The notes: a model not told the origin generated them from the letters alone. A stretch of DNA of 13,262 bases from an uncultured Eubacteriales bacterium (GCA_900552475.1 USAC01000058.1:1-13262), one strand, 5' to 3'; counted from the first letter of the stretch, positions 5,667-12,986 are shown. A program made the numbers and translations.

Positions 5667-6321
5667 GCTGAGACTGGAATTCATCAAGGAGGGCCCCGCA
5701 GCCTATATCTCGCATCTGGATCTGCTGCGCACGATCCAGCGCGCGTTCCCGCGCACGGGCATGAACATCAAGCACTCACAGGGCTATCATCCGCATCCGA
5801 TCATCTCGATCGTCCTGCCGCTGCCGGTGGGGCAGTCGAGCGGCTGCGAGTTGCTCGATTTCGAGGTGACGCAGGAATCGGACGGCGCGGGCGTGGCCGA
5901 AAAGCTCAACGGCGGCATGCCGCAGGGGCTGCACGTGCTGGACTGCTACCCGGCGCAGCGCCCCGTGCGCGAGCTGGCATGGCTGCGCGCGGCGGTGGAG
6001 TTGGAGTATGACGCGGGCGTGCCGGCCGGCGCTGCAGACGCGCTGCGGGAGCTGTTCGCGCGCAGCGAGCTCATCATCCAGAAGCGCACGAAGCGCAAGG
6101 AGCTGGCAGACGTCGACATCGCGCCGATGATCGGTAAGGTGGAGCTGAACGAGGAGCCACACCGCATCAGCGGAACCATGACCGTCCGCGCGCAGAACCC
6201 GGGCCTGAACCCGCAGCTGCTTGAAAAAGCGATTGCGAAATACCGCCCCGACCTACAGCCGGACTTTATGCGCGTGCGGCGGCTGGCGTTTCTCGACGAA
6301 GCGGGAAATAATTTCCGCTGA
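5659..6321 (+). CDS. Radical SAM-linked DUF2344 protein (TIGR03936 type)
   Basis: The product is 220 aa, starting at an ATG 8 nt behind a TAGGAGGG site inside the end of the radical SAM gene, so the two are translationally coupled. The N-terminal signature is typical of the family: LEFIKEGPAAYISHLDLLR, then AFPRTGMNIKHSQGYHPHP with its His-rich patch, then ISIVLPLPVGQSS. The remainder is a globular domain without membrane segments. The family is found fused to or next to TIGR03960 radical SAM proteins and probably supplies substrate or RNA binding for that enzyme; this is inferred from linkage, not from biochemistry. It is the last gene of the block starting at 2291. No terminator is visible before the rplS promoter. 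Confidence 0.9.
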   Translation: MSKLRLEFIKEGPAAYISHLDLLRTIQRAFPRTGMNIKHSQGYHPHPIISIVLPLPVGQSSGCELLDFEVTQESDGAGVAEKLNGGMPQGLHVLDCYPAQRPVRELAWLRAAVELEYDAGVPAGAADALRELFARSELIIQKRTKRKELADVDIAPMIGKVELNEEPHRISGTMTVRAQNPGLNPQLLEKAIAKYRPDLQPDFMRVRRLAFLDEAGNNFR

Positions 6322-6335
6322 ATAGCGAAAAATGC

Positions 6336-6364
6336 TTGCAATCGCGGCGAAATTATGATATTCT
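6336..6364 (+). promoter_or_regulatory. Promoter of rplS
   Basis: -35 TTGCAA (6336-6341) and -10 TATTCT (6359-6364) are separated by 17 bp. Transcription should start near 6371, giving a leader of about 95 nt before the start codon. Confidence 0.65.
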
Positions 6365-6369
6365 ATCAT

Positions 6370-6437
6370 GGCGAAAAAGGGCGGTCCTCTGTCGCCGGTG
6401 CCCCGAATGGAAGAGCGGCATCGCAAAATGGCGGCAC
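6370..6437 (+). promoter_or_regulatory. rplS mRNA leader with hairpins (possible L19 leader)
   Basis: At the predicted 5' end GGCGA (6370-6374) pairs with TCGCC (6392-6396). Further on GTGCC (6398-6402) pairs with GGCAC (6433-6437), enclosing a purine-rich loop. Ribosomal protein L19 leaders that allow autoregulation are known in Firmicutes; I cannot confirm from memory that this fold matches that class. Confidence 0.35.
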
Positions 6438-6466
6438 GAACACCTATATTTTAGGAGGAACTATCC

Positions 6467-6805
6467 ATGGATCTGATCAAAGCACTGAACGAACAGCAGC
6501 TCAAAGAGGTGCCCCAGGTGGAAGTCGGCGATACCGTCCGCGTCCACGTGAAGGTCAAGGAAGGCGCGCGTGAGCGTATTCAGGTCTTCGAGGGCATCGT
6601 CATCGCCAAGCAGCACGGCGGCATCGAGGAGACTATCACGGTTCGCCGCATGTCCTATGGCGTCGGTGTGGAGAAGGTTTTCCCTGTCCACTCCCCGTCT
6701 ATCGACAAGATCGAGACTGTGCGTCACGGCTATGTTCGCCGCGCGAAGCTGTATTACCTGCGTGACCGCGTCGGTAAGGCTGCCAAGCTGCGCGAGAAGC
6801 TGTAA
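6467..6805 (+). CDS. rplS: 50S ribosomal protein L19
   Basis: The product is 112 aa, starting at an ATG with AGGAGG shortly before it. The sequence is unmistakable: VGDTVRVHVKVKEGARERIQ, FEGIVIAKQHGG, TVRRMSYGVGVEKVFPVHSP and a basic tail with VRRAKLYYLRDR. L19 lies at the 30S-50S interface. The length is close to the usual 113-118 residues. The gene has its own promoter and a strong terminator, so here it is a single-gene unit, unlike the rplS-rbgA-rnhB run of Bacillus, with which it still shares the neighbourhood. Confidence 0.98.
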   Translation: MDLIKALNEQQLKEVPQVEVGDTVRVHVKVKEGARERIQVFEGIVIAKQHGGIEETITVRRMSYGVGVEKVFPVHSPSIDKIETVRHGYVRRAKLYYLRDRVGKAAKLREKL

Positions 6806-6820
6806 GCGATTTTCCAGATC

Positions 6821-6858
6821 AGAAAAACGGCATGACCGCTTGGTCATGCCGTTTTTTC
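6821..6858. terminator. Bidirectional terminator between rplS and the araC-type gene
   Basis: AACGGCATGACC (6826-6837) and GGTCATGCCGTT (6842-6853) form a 12-bp stem with a 4-nt loop. Six T residues follow on the plus strand and five on the minus strand. It ends rplS and also the convergent regulator gene that stops at 6908. Confidence 0.92.
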
Positions 6859-6907
6859 GCATCGAAGGGACGGAAAATATGCCGTTTTACGCGTACTGCT
6901 TTTCGCT

Positions 6908-7726
6908 CTAAGCCTTGTCCAGAAAAATCTCGCGGTAAACGCCGGGGGCCAGGCCGATGAAGCGGCGGAAGTAATTCGTGAAATGGCTCTGGTCGGAAAA
7001 GCCCGTCCGCAGCGCCGTCTCCAGCGGCGGGACGCCTTGTCCGAGGAGTTTTTTCGCCTCGCTGATACGGATATTCTCGAGGTAGCTATACGGCGTGAGC
7101 CCCTTTTCACGGCTGAACGCACGTAGGAGTGTGGACTTGCTGAGTCCGGCGCAGCGGCAGATTTCCTCGAGCGAAAGCCGCTCGGCATAGTGTTCCTCGA
7201 TGAAGCGGCAGGCGCACTCAATCTCGTCGCGGCAGGGCGGGATGCTGCGCGAGAAAGGCTGTCCATATCGCCGCAGCAGGAGGGAGATGAGCAGAAGGAG
7301 ATTTTCCTCCTTGTCCAGATCGCCCGCGCCGGCCATAATCATCTCGTGCAGCGGGCGAAGGTAGCAGTTGACCTCCTCGTCGAGCAGGACGTTGACCGTG
7401 AAGCCGGGGAGCTCGCGCTTGCCCGTGACCTCCTCTGTCAGCGTGAGCATCGTCTCCTGCGGGATGTTCAGCCCCCAGTAGTCCATCGTGCTCTCGTCGA
7501 TCTTCACGCGGCCGTGGTTGTCGCCGGGCTGGAAGAGGACGACGCTGCCTGTGTCGACGTGAAACTCCTGATTTTTGCAGGTGAGGAGGGCGCCGCCGCG
7601 CGCAACGAAGCCGATGACATAGTATTCGTGGAAGTGGTTGGGGAAGGGTTGCGTGATCCGGTCGAGACGGTAGGCCTCGATCTGCAGCGTCTCGTCATAG
7701 GCGACGGTCTTGTGTTCCTTCTTCAT
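6908..7726 (-). CDS. AraC-family transcriptional regulator with N-terminal cupin domain
   Basis: The product is 272 aa from the ATG at 7726-7724, chosen because AAAGGAGG precedes it by 7 nt; a longer reading to 7792 would have no such site. Residues 10-100 form an AraC-type cupin sensor (FPNHFHEYYVIG, then VVLFQPGDNHG). Residues 185-262 hold two helix-turn-helix motifs with the family signature (LSLEEICRCAGLSKSTLLR; TGFSDQSHFTNYFRRFIGLAPGVYR). The effector is unknown. The proteins of this type usually control a nearby sugar or metabolite gene, but the neighbours here are housekeeping genes, so its targets lie elsewhere or it controls itself. It sits between rplS and rbgA in the opposite direction, a position that suggests insertion into an older cluster; its codon use does not look foreign. 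Confidence 0.9.
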   Translation of the reverse strand: MKKEHKTVAYDETLQIEAYRLDRITQPFPNHFHEYYVIGFVARGGALLTCKNQEFHVDTGSVVLFQPGDNHGRVKIDESTMDYWGLNIPQETMLTLTEEVTGKRELPGFTVNVLLDEEVNCYLRPLHEMIMAGAGDLDKEENLLLLISLLLRRYGQPFSRSIPPCRDEIECACRFIEEHYAERLSLEEICRCAGLSKSTLLRAFSREKGLTPYSYLENIRISEAKKLLGQGVPPLETALRTGFSDQSHFTNYFRRFIGLAPGVYREIFLDKA

Positions 7727-7748
7727 GCATACCCCTCCTTTTACCGTT

Positions 7749-7757
7749 ATTTTAGCA
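7749..7757 (-). promoter_or_regulatory. Extended -10 promoter of the araC-type gene
   Basis: On the minus strand TGCTAAAAT gives an extended -10 with hexamer TAAAAT (7754-7749), 22 nt before the start codon. No good -35 is seen at 17 bp, which is tolerable for an extended -10. A near-palindrome GGAAAATTTTTCC (7798-7810) upstream could be an operator. Confidence 0.4.
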
Positions 7758-7835
7758 CAGCGCGCGGGCAATTGCTTGTAAAATATCTTCATTTCCGGGA
7801 AAATTTTTCCTGTCGCGGGGCGAAATTTTTGCCTA

Positions 7836-7864
7836 TTCCCATTTTCCGTCCGGTGTGATATAAT
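7836..7864 (+). promoter_or_regulatory. Promoter of rbgA and downstream genes
   Basis: A perfect -10 TATAAT (7859-7864) carries the TGA extension just before it. A weak -35 TTCCCA (7836-7841) is at 17 bp. The start site near 7871 leaves a leader of about 38 nt. Confidence 0.68.
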
Positions 7865-7908
7865 ATATTGAATTATGCAATCTGACTGACAGAAAAGGGG
7901 GAGTATCC

Positions 7909-8781
7909 GTGCAGATTGAGAATCTGAGTTGGTTTCCCGGCCACATGACCAAGACGAAGCGGATGATCGTCGCCGAGATCGGGCACATGGACGCCGTGTG
8001 TGAGATCGTCGACGCGCGCATCCCGCTCTCGAGCCGCAACCCGGACGTCGACGAGATGACGGCGGACAAGCCCCGCCTGATCGTGCTCAATCGCGTCGAC
8101 CAGGCCGACCCGCGCGAGACGAAGCGCTGGGCGGCGTATTTCCGCGAAAGCGGCTGCGCCGTGCTCGAGGCCAATGCCAAGGGCGGCGCCGGGACGGCGC
8201 AGTTCGCCGCGGCTGTGCGCGAGCTGCTGCGCGATAAACTCGCCGCCTACGCCGCGAAGGGGCAGGTCGGCCGCGTCGTGCGCGTGATGGTGCTCGGCAT
8301 CCCGAACGTGGGCAAGTCCACCTTTATCAATAAGGTCGCCAAGCGCAAGACCGCCCGCGCCGAGGACCGCCCCGGCGTCACCCGCTCGAAGCAGTGGGTG
8401 CCCGTGGACGCGACGCTCGAGCTGCTCGACACACCCGGCATCCTCTGGCCGCGATTTGACGACCCGGAGGTTGGCAAGCGTCTTGCCTTTACAGGCGCTG
8501 TGAAGGACGATGTGCTGGATATTGAGGAGCTCGCCTGCTACCTGATGGAGTACCTCGGGAAGCACTATGCGCCCGTCCTGCAGGAGCGCTATAAGATCGA
8601 GCCGACGGGCGAGGAGAGCGGCTATGACCTGCTGGAGATGGCCGGGCGCAAGCGCGGCTTCCTGATGCGCGGCGCGCAGGTGGACACCGAGCGCATGGCA
8701 CGCGTCCTGCTCGACGAATTCCGCGGCGGCAAGCTCGGACGCTTTACACTCGAGACGGTGGAGGATGTGCAGCATGCCTGA
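7909..8781 (+). CDS. rbgA: Ribosome biogenesis GTPase RbgA (YlqF)
   Basis: The product is 290 aa from the GTG at 7909, shortly after a GGGGGAG site. It is a circularly permuted GTPase: G4 comes first as NRVD (61-64, in place of the usual NKxD), then G1 GIPNVGKS (130-137), G2 around PGVTR (155-159) and G3 DTPG (174-177). The N-terminal WFPGHMTKTKR is characteristic of the YlqF/RbgA family. A C-terminal helical domain binds the late 50S intermediate. RbgA drives a late step of large-subunit assembly in the cytoplasm. In Bacillus the order is rplS-rbgA-rnhB; here the order is kept but an oppositely oriented regulator gene intervenes. The stop overlaps the start of rnhB by 8 nt. Confidence 0.95.
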   Translation: MQIENLSWFPGHMTKTKRMIVAEIGHMDAVCEIVDARIPLSSRNPDVDEMTADKPRLIVLNRVDQADPRETKRWAAYFRESGCAVLEANAKGGAGTAQFAAAVRELLRDKLAAYAAKGQVGRVVRVMVLGIPNVGKSTFINKVAKRKTARAEDRPGVTRSKQWVPVDATLELLDTPGILWPRFDDPEVGKRLAFTGAVKDDVLDIEELACYLMEYLGKHYAPVLQERYKIEPTGEESGYDLLEMAGRKRGFLMRGAQVDTERMARVLLDEFRGGKLGRFTLETVEDVQHA

Positions 8782-9400
8782 CCTGTGGGAGCATGAGTGC
8801 GCCGCGTGGGCGCAGGGGTATGAGACGGTCTGCGGCGTCGACGAGGCCGGGGCCGGGCCGCTGATGGGACCGGTCTATGCGGCGGCGGTCATCCTGCCGC
8901 GCGGCTGCGTGATCGACGGGCTAAATGACTCGAAGAAGCTGACACCTAAAAAACGCGATGCGCTCTACGATGTGATTATAGCAGAGGCCGAGGCGTGGGC
9001 GGTGGCCTCCGTCAGCGCGGCGGAGATCGATGCAACGGATATTCTCAGCGCACGGATGAAGGCGATGCAACTCGCGATTGATGCGCTCGCCGTCCGCCCG
9101 GATTTCGCGCTGATCGACGGCAACCGCGACCACGGCAAAAGTGCCGCCGTGACCGCGCTGCACGCCTGCATCATCGGCGGAGACGGCTGCTCGGCATCTA
9201 TCGCGGCGGCATCCATCCTCGCGAAGGTCAGCCGTGACCGCTATGTGACGGACGTGCTCGACCCGATGTATCCGCAGTACGGCTTCGCCAAACACAAGGG
9301 CTACGGCACGAGGGATCACTATGCGATGCTCGACCAGTACGGCCCCTGTCCGGAGCACCGCATGACGTTTCTGAAGAAGTGGAAGGCGGGCAAACAGTGA
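8774..9400 (+). CDS. rnhB: Ribonuclease HII
   Basis: The product is 208 aa from the ATG at 8774, which has GGAGG 9 nt upstream; an ATG at 8765 touches that site and is less likely. It removes RNA from RNA-DNA hybrids and nicks at single ribonucleotides in DNA. The catalytic acidic set is in place: D23 and E24 in VDEAG, D115 in LIDGNRD, and a GGD at 135-137 ahead of SILAKVSRDR. NDSKKLTPKKR at 51-61 is also typical. The oddity is the junction-recognition GRG motif, which reads GAG here (26-28): the Arg present in most bacterial RNases HII is Ala. The gene overlaps rbgA and yraN and belongs to their operon. Confidence 0.95.
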   Translation: MPDLWEHECAAWAQGYETVCGVDEAGAGPLMGPVYAAAVILPRGCVIDGLNDSKKLTPKKRDALYDVIIAEAEAWAVASVSAAEIDATDILSARMKAMQLAIDALAVRPDFALIDGNRDHGKSAAVTALHACIIGGDGCSASIAAASILAKVSRDRYVTDVLDPMYPQYGFAKHKGYGTRDHYAMLDQYGPCPEHRMTFLKKWKAGKQ

Positions 9401-9753
9401 GCCGCGCCGAGGGAACGTGGGGCGAGGCACAGGTCGCGAATTTCCTGCGCCGCAGGGGCTATCAGCTCCTCGCGCACAGCTACCACTGCCGCTTCGGTGA
9501 GGTGGATCTCATCGCACGGCAGGGGAGCATGCTCTGCTTTGTGGAGGTCAAAACGCGCACGAATCTCTCCGTAGGGCTTCCGCGCGAGTATGTGACCCGC
9601 CAGAAGCAGGAGAAGCTCCGGCGCACGGCGGCGTGCTATCTCGCCGCGCATGAGCTGGACTGCCCCGTGCGCTTCGACGTCGCGGAGGTCTACACCGACA
9701 CGGCGCACAGCGCTGCTGCCACGCGCATAGAATATCTGGAAGATGCGTTTTGA
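9397..9753 (+). CDS. yraN: YraN family (UPF0102) endonuclease-like protein
   Basis: The product is 118 aa from the GTG at 9397, which overlaps the rnhB stop as GTGA; a GTG at 9379 in the same frame is possible but would lie deeper in rnhB. The fold is a PD-(D/E)XK nuclease type: E10 in WGE, then FGEVDLIA with E35 and D37, and VEVKTR with E50 and K52, all conserved in the family. The biological role is not settled; links with recombination and repair of DNA have been proposed. The order rbgA-rnhB-yraN is a common conserved run. There is no signal peptide or membrane segment, so it acts in the cytoplasm. Confidence 0.92.
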   Translation: MSRAEGTWGEAQVANFLRRRGYQLLAHSYHCRFGEVDLIARQGSMLCFVEVKTRTNLSVGLPREYVTRQKQEKLRRTAACYLAAHELDCPVRFDVAEVYTDTAHSAAATRIEYLEDAF

Positions 9754-9761
9754 GGTGAGTT

Positions 9762-10733
9762 ATGGACAAAATTCCGTATTTTGACGCGCACTGTGACACG
9801 ATCTCCCGCTGCGTGGAGACGGGTGAGGACTTTACCGGCGAGGACCGGGAATTCTACGCCGTGCCGTGCAGCCTGCGCCGCAGCGAGGGGCACATCGACC
9901 TCGAGCGAACGGAGCGCGCCTTTTCGCGCTACGCGCAGTTTTTCGCGTTCTACCGCGACGGGCGCGGCCTGACGCAGCGGCAGCTGCTCACCGCCTGCGC
10001 GCGCCAGCACGAGCGCTTTCTGCGCGAGCTGGAGGAGAACAAAGACCGCATCCGTCTCTGCCGCACGGGCGAAGAGATTGACCGCGCCGCCGCGGACGGC
10101 GTGGCCGCGGCGCTGCTGAGCATCGAGGGCGCGGAACTGCTCACCTGCGACCCCGGACGCGTTGCGCAGGCAGCGCAATGGGGCGTGCGGATTATCAATC
10201 CCGTCTGGAACCGGACGAACGCGCTCTCCGGGACGAATCTGGAGGATCCCGACCGCGGGCTGAGCGCGCAGGGGCGGGACTTTATCCGCGAGATGGAGGG
10301 CTGCGGAATCTATGCCGACGTCTCGCACCTCTCGGATCCCGGCTTCTGGGATCTCGTGCGTATGGCGCACCGGCCGATTCTGGCTTCTCACTCGAACAGC
10401 CGCGCCGTCTGCCCGCACCGGCGCAACCTGACGGACGATATGCTCCGCGCCATCCGTAACACGGGCGGCGTCGTGGGGCTGAACTTATACCAGAGTTTCG
10501 TCGGTCCGGACGAGACGATGGACGGCCTTGTCCGTCAGATCGAGCACATGCTCGACATCGCGGGGGAGGAGACGCTCTGCATCGGCGGCGACCTCGACGG
10601 ATGCGAAAAGCTCGCGGGCGGCCTGCGCGGGGTAGAAGATGTGCCGCGCATCTGGGCGGCGCTCGCTGGGCGCGGCTATCCGCGGCCGCTGCTGGAGAAC
10701 ATCTTCTGGAACAACCTGCGCCGCCTGTTCTGA
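9762..10733 (+). CDS. Peptidase family M19 (membrane/renal dipeptidase type)
   Basis: The product is 323 aa, starting 8 nt after the yraN stop with a GAGGTGA site. It is a TIM-barrel zinc amidohydrolase of family M19. Ligands can be placed: H10 and D12 in FDAHCDT, E122 in SIEGAE bridging two metals, H189 in VSHLS, H210 in ASHSNSR, and the catalytic Asp D277 in GGDLDG. It should hydrolyse dipeptides, including those with a D-residue at the C-terminal side. Like other bacterial members it has no signal peptide and is presumably cytoplasmic, despite the eukaryotic name. It is probably co-transcribed with rbgA-rnhB-yraN, as no promoter or terminator is visible between them, though it has no obvious functional link to them. 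Confidence 0.92.
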   Translation: MDKIPYFDAHCDTISRCVETGEDFTGEDREFYAVPCSLRRSEGHIDLERTERAFSRYAQFFAFYRDGRGLTQRQLLTACARQHERFLRELEENKDRIRLCRTGEEIDRAAADGVAAALLSIEGAELLTCDPGRVAQAAQWGVRIINPVWNRTNALSGTNLEDPDRGLSAQGRDFIREMEGCGIYADVSHLSDPGFWDLVRMAHRPILASHSNSRAVCPHRRNLTDDMLRAIRNTGGVVGLNLYQSFVGPDETMDGLVRQIEHMLDIAGEETLCIGGDLDGCEKLAGGLRGVEDVPRIWAALAGRGYPRPLLENIFWNNLRRLF

Positions 10734-10775
10734 GCACGCGATACCTTATTTATATTTCAGGAAACGGGGGAGTAT

Positions 10776-11486
10776 ATGGCACTGTACGCAATCGGCGACC
10801 TGCACCTCTCGCTCTCGTCGAACAAGCCCATGGACGTGTTCGGCGAGGCGTGGAAGAACTATGTCCAGCGGCTGGAGGAGAGCTTTTCCCACCTGCACGA
10901 GGACGACGTGACCGTCCTGTGCGGCGACCTCTCTTGGGGGATGAGCCTTGAGGAATCGCTGGAGGATTTCCGCTTTATCGACCGCATCCCCGGCAAGAAA
11001 ATCCTGCTCAAGGGCAACCACGACTACTGGTGGACGACGGTGGCGAAGATGGAGCGATTTTTCGACGCGCACGGGCTGCACTCGATGCAGATTCTGCACA
11101 ACAACTGCCTGACCTACGGCGACTATGCCCTCTGCGGCACGCGCGGCTGGTTTTATGAGCTGGATCACCACGGCACTCACAATGAAAAGGTGCTCCTGCG
11201 CGAGATCGGGCGGCTCGAGACGTCTCTCAGGCAGGCGGGGGACAGGGAGATTCTGTGCTTCCTGCACTATCCGCCGCTCTATCAGGGGTACTACTGCCCG
11301 GAGATTCTGCGTCTGCTGCGCGAATACAAGGTGAAGCAGTGCTATTACGGGCATCTGCACGGCCAATCCCATCGCCGCGCCATCGAGGGGCCGTGGAACG
11401 GAACGGACTTTTCCCTTGTCTCAGCGGACTATCTGCAGTTTGTTCCAAAAAAAATTGATCTGGACACAAAAAAGTGTGGAAATTAA
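10776..11486 (+). CDS. Metallophosphoesterase (COG1768 type)
   Basis: The product is 236 aa from the ATG at 10776, shortly after GGGGGAG. The calcineurin-like motifs appear in order: GDLHLS (D8, H10), GDLSWG (D51), KGNHDYWW (N81, H82), HYPP (H164) and YGHLHG (H193, H195). These form a complete dinuclear metal site. The WW after NHDY and the GTRGWF segment at 121-126 are typical of the COG1768 branch, whose substrate is unknown. It is cytoplasmic, with no signal peptide. TATATT at 10751-10756 could be a -10 of its own promoter, but the -35 is poor, so read-through from the dipeptidase gene is equally likely. The C-terminal end lies over the tig promoter. Confidence 0.92.
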   Translation: MALYAIGDLHLSLSSNKPMDVFGEAWKNYVQRLEESFSHLHEDDVTVLCGDLSWGMSLEESLEDFRFIDRIPGKKILLKGNHDYWWTTVAKMERFFDAHGLHSMQILHNNCLTYGDYALCGTRGWFYELDHHGTHNEKVLLREIGRLETSLRQAGDREILCFLHYPPLYQGYYCPEILRLLREYKVKQCYYGHLHGQSHRRAIEGPWNGTDFSLVSADYLQFVPKKIDLDTKKCGN

Positions 11487-11505
11487 AAGAGTTTTCTGTT
11501 ATCAT
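11477..11505 (+). promoter_or_regulatory. Candidate promoter of tig
   Basis: An extended -10 TGTTATCAT has its hexamer at 11500-11505 (five of six matches to TATAAT). A fair -35 TGGAAA (11477-11482) lies at 17 bp. It overlaps the last codons of the phosphoesterase gene. The start near 11512 would put the hairpin at 11523-11586 close to the 5' end of the mRNA. Confidence 0.45.
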
Positions 11506-11522
11506 ATTAAATTGCATTGAAA

Positions 11523-11586
11523 ATCTTCGATTGACAAGAGCGGATCGTGATTTTTTGCCCGGGATCCCCTCTTGGCAATCGAAGAT
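11523..11586 (+). promoter_or_regulatory. Long stem-loop in the tig leader
   Basis: Three nested arms pair with single mismatches between them: ATCTTCGATTG/CAATCGAAGAT (11523-11533/11576-11586, 11 bp), CAAGAG/CTCTTG (11535-11540/11569-11574) and GGATC/GATCC (11542-11546/11563-11567). They enclose a 16-nt loop containing TTTTTT. In all 22 pairs form. No T-tract follows, so it is not a normal terminator. It ends about 15 nt before the ribosome binding site of tig. It may protect the mRNA or act as a control element; it could also be a small palindromic repeat insertion. Confidence 0.65.
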
Positions 11587-11616
11587 GAAATGATGTTGAA
11601 CGGAGGAAAAAACAAA

Positions 11617-12951
11617 ATGAGTGTCAAATCCTGTGAAAAACTGGAAAACAGCAAGGTCCTGCTGACCGTCGAGGTCAGCCCCGAGGATTTTGAGGCCGCC
11701 CTGAACAAGGCATATCTCAAGATGCGCGGCAAGATCAACATGCCCGGCTTCCGCCCCGGCAAGGCTCCCCGCAAGATGATCGAGAGCATGTACGGCGCCG
11801 AGGTGTTCTATGAGGAGGCCGTGAATATCGTTCTGCCCGACGCCTACGAGGGCGCCGTGAAGGAGCAGGAGCTGCAGGTCGTCGGCTATCCCGAGGTGGA
11901 GCTGGATTCCTGCGGCAAGGAGGGCGTCGTGTTCAAGTGCACCGTCGCCGTCTATCCCGAGGTCAAACTCGGCCAGTACAAGGGCCTTGAGGCCCCCAAG
12001 GCCGAGGTCAAGGTCATGGCCGCGGACGTCAACGCCCGCCTGAAGGAGATGGCCGACCGCAACAGCCGTCTCGTGAGCGTCGATCGCGCCGCCAAGAAGG
12101 GCGACACCGCCGACATCGACTTTGAGGGCTTCGACAACGGCGTTGCCTTCGAGGGCGGCAAGGGTGAGAACTTCGACCTCGAGCTCGGCTCCGGCAGCTT
12201 TGTCCCCGGCTTCGAGGATCAGGTCATCGGCATGAAGGCCGGTGAGGAGAAGGACATCGACATCACTTTCCCCGAGAACTACACCCCCGAGCTCGCCGGC
12301 AAGCCCGTCGTCTTCCACGTGAAGGTCAACGAGGTCAAGGCCAAGGACGTGCCCGCCATCGACGACGAGTTTGCCAAGGACGTCTCCGAGTTCGATACGC
12401 TCAAGGAGCTGAAGGCCGACCTGAAGAAGAAGATCACCGAGGAGCGCGAGAAGGCCGCCCAGCGCGCCTTTGAGGACGCCCTGATGCAGAAGGTCGCCGA
12501 CGGCATCGAGGCCGACATCCCCGACGCGATGATCGACCTGCAGTGCGAGAAGATGGTCGACAGCCTGAAGCAGCAGCTCGCGTCCCAGGGTATCCCCTTC
12601 GACCAGTACCTGAAGATGGTCCAGAGCACCGAGGAGGCTGTCAAGGCCGAGGCGAAGGAGCCCGCGCAGCAGCAGGTCCGCATGGATCTGGCCATCGAGG
12701 CGCTCATCAAGGCCGAGGGCATTGACGCCACCGAGGAGGAGATCGAGGCCGAGACGAAGAAGGTCGCCGAGCAGTACGGCATGGATCTGGAGATGGTAAA
12801 GAAGTATCTGCCCGCCGACCAGGTCAAGGAGCAGGTTGTCCGCGAGAAGGTCATCAAGCTCGTTGCCGACAGCGCCACGGCCACCGCTCCCGTCGTCGAG
12901 ACGAAGAACGAGGAGAAGAAGGCCGAGGCCGAGAAGACCGAGGAGAAATAA
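11617..12951 (+). CDS. tig: Trigger factor, ribosome-associated chaperone
   Basis: The product is 444 aa from the ATG at 11617, preceded by CGGAGGA; an in-frame ATG at 11572 lies inside the leader hairpin and lacks such a site. The N-terminal ribosome-binding domain has the signature GFRPGKAP (44-51). An FKBP-type prolyl isomerase domain spans about 160-241 (KKGDTADIDFEGF, then GSGSFVPGFEDQVIGMKAGE). A long helical C-terminal chaperone domain follows. The protein meets nascent chains at the ribosome exit tunnel. The last 25 residues form a highly charged tail rich in Glu, Lys and Ala, beyond the usual end of the chaperone domain (Bacillus Tig is about 424 aa). The order tig-clpP, usually with clpX next, is classical and groups chaperone and protease genes. 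Confidence 0.98.
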   Translation: MSVKSCEKLENSKVLLTVEVSPEDFEAALNKAYLKMRGKINMPGFRPGKAPRKMIESMYGAEVFYEEAVNIVLPDAYEGAVKEQELQVVGYPEVELDSCGKEGVVFKCTVAVYPEVKLGQYKGLEAPKAEVKVMAADVNARLKEMADRNSRLVSVDRAAKKGDTADIDFEGFDNGVAFEGGKGENFDLELGSGSFVPGFEDQVIGMKAGEEKDIDITFPENYTPELAGKPVVFHVKVNEVKAKDVPAIDDEFAKDVSEFDTLKELKADLKKKITEEREKAAQRAFEDALMQKVADGIEADIPDAMIDLQCEKMVDSLKQQLASQGIPFDQYLKMVQSTEEAVKAEAKEPAQQQVRMDLAIEALIKAEGIDATEEEIEAETKKVAEQYGMDLEMVKKYLPADQVKEQVVREKVIKLVADSATATAPVVETKNEEKKAEAEKTEEK

Positions 12952-12986
12952 AAACGGCCGAGAGGCTGAAATCACATACGGGCGGG

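Noticed and set aside
3768..5687. Open frame of 639 codons on the minus strand
   Set aside because: It lies opposite the clearly recognised radical SAM gene and is His/Arg/Val-rich in a way typical of the antisense of GC-rich coding DNA; it shows no family signature.
11572..11616. Earlier in-frame start for trigger factor
   Set aside because: The ATG at 11572 is buried in the 3' arm of the leader hairpin and has no ribosome binding site, whereas 11617 has CGGAGGA before it.
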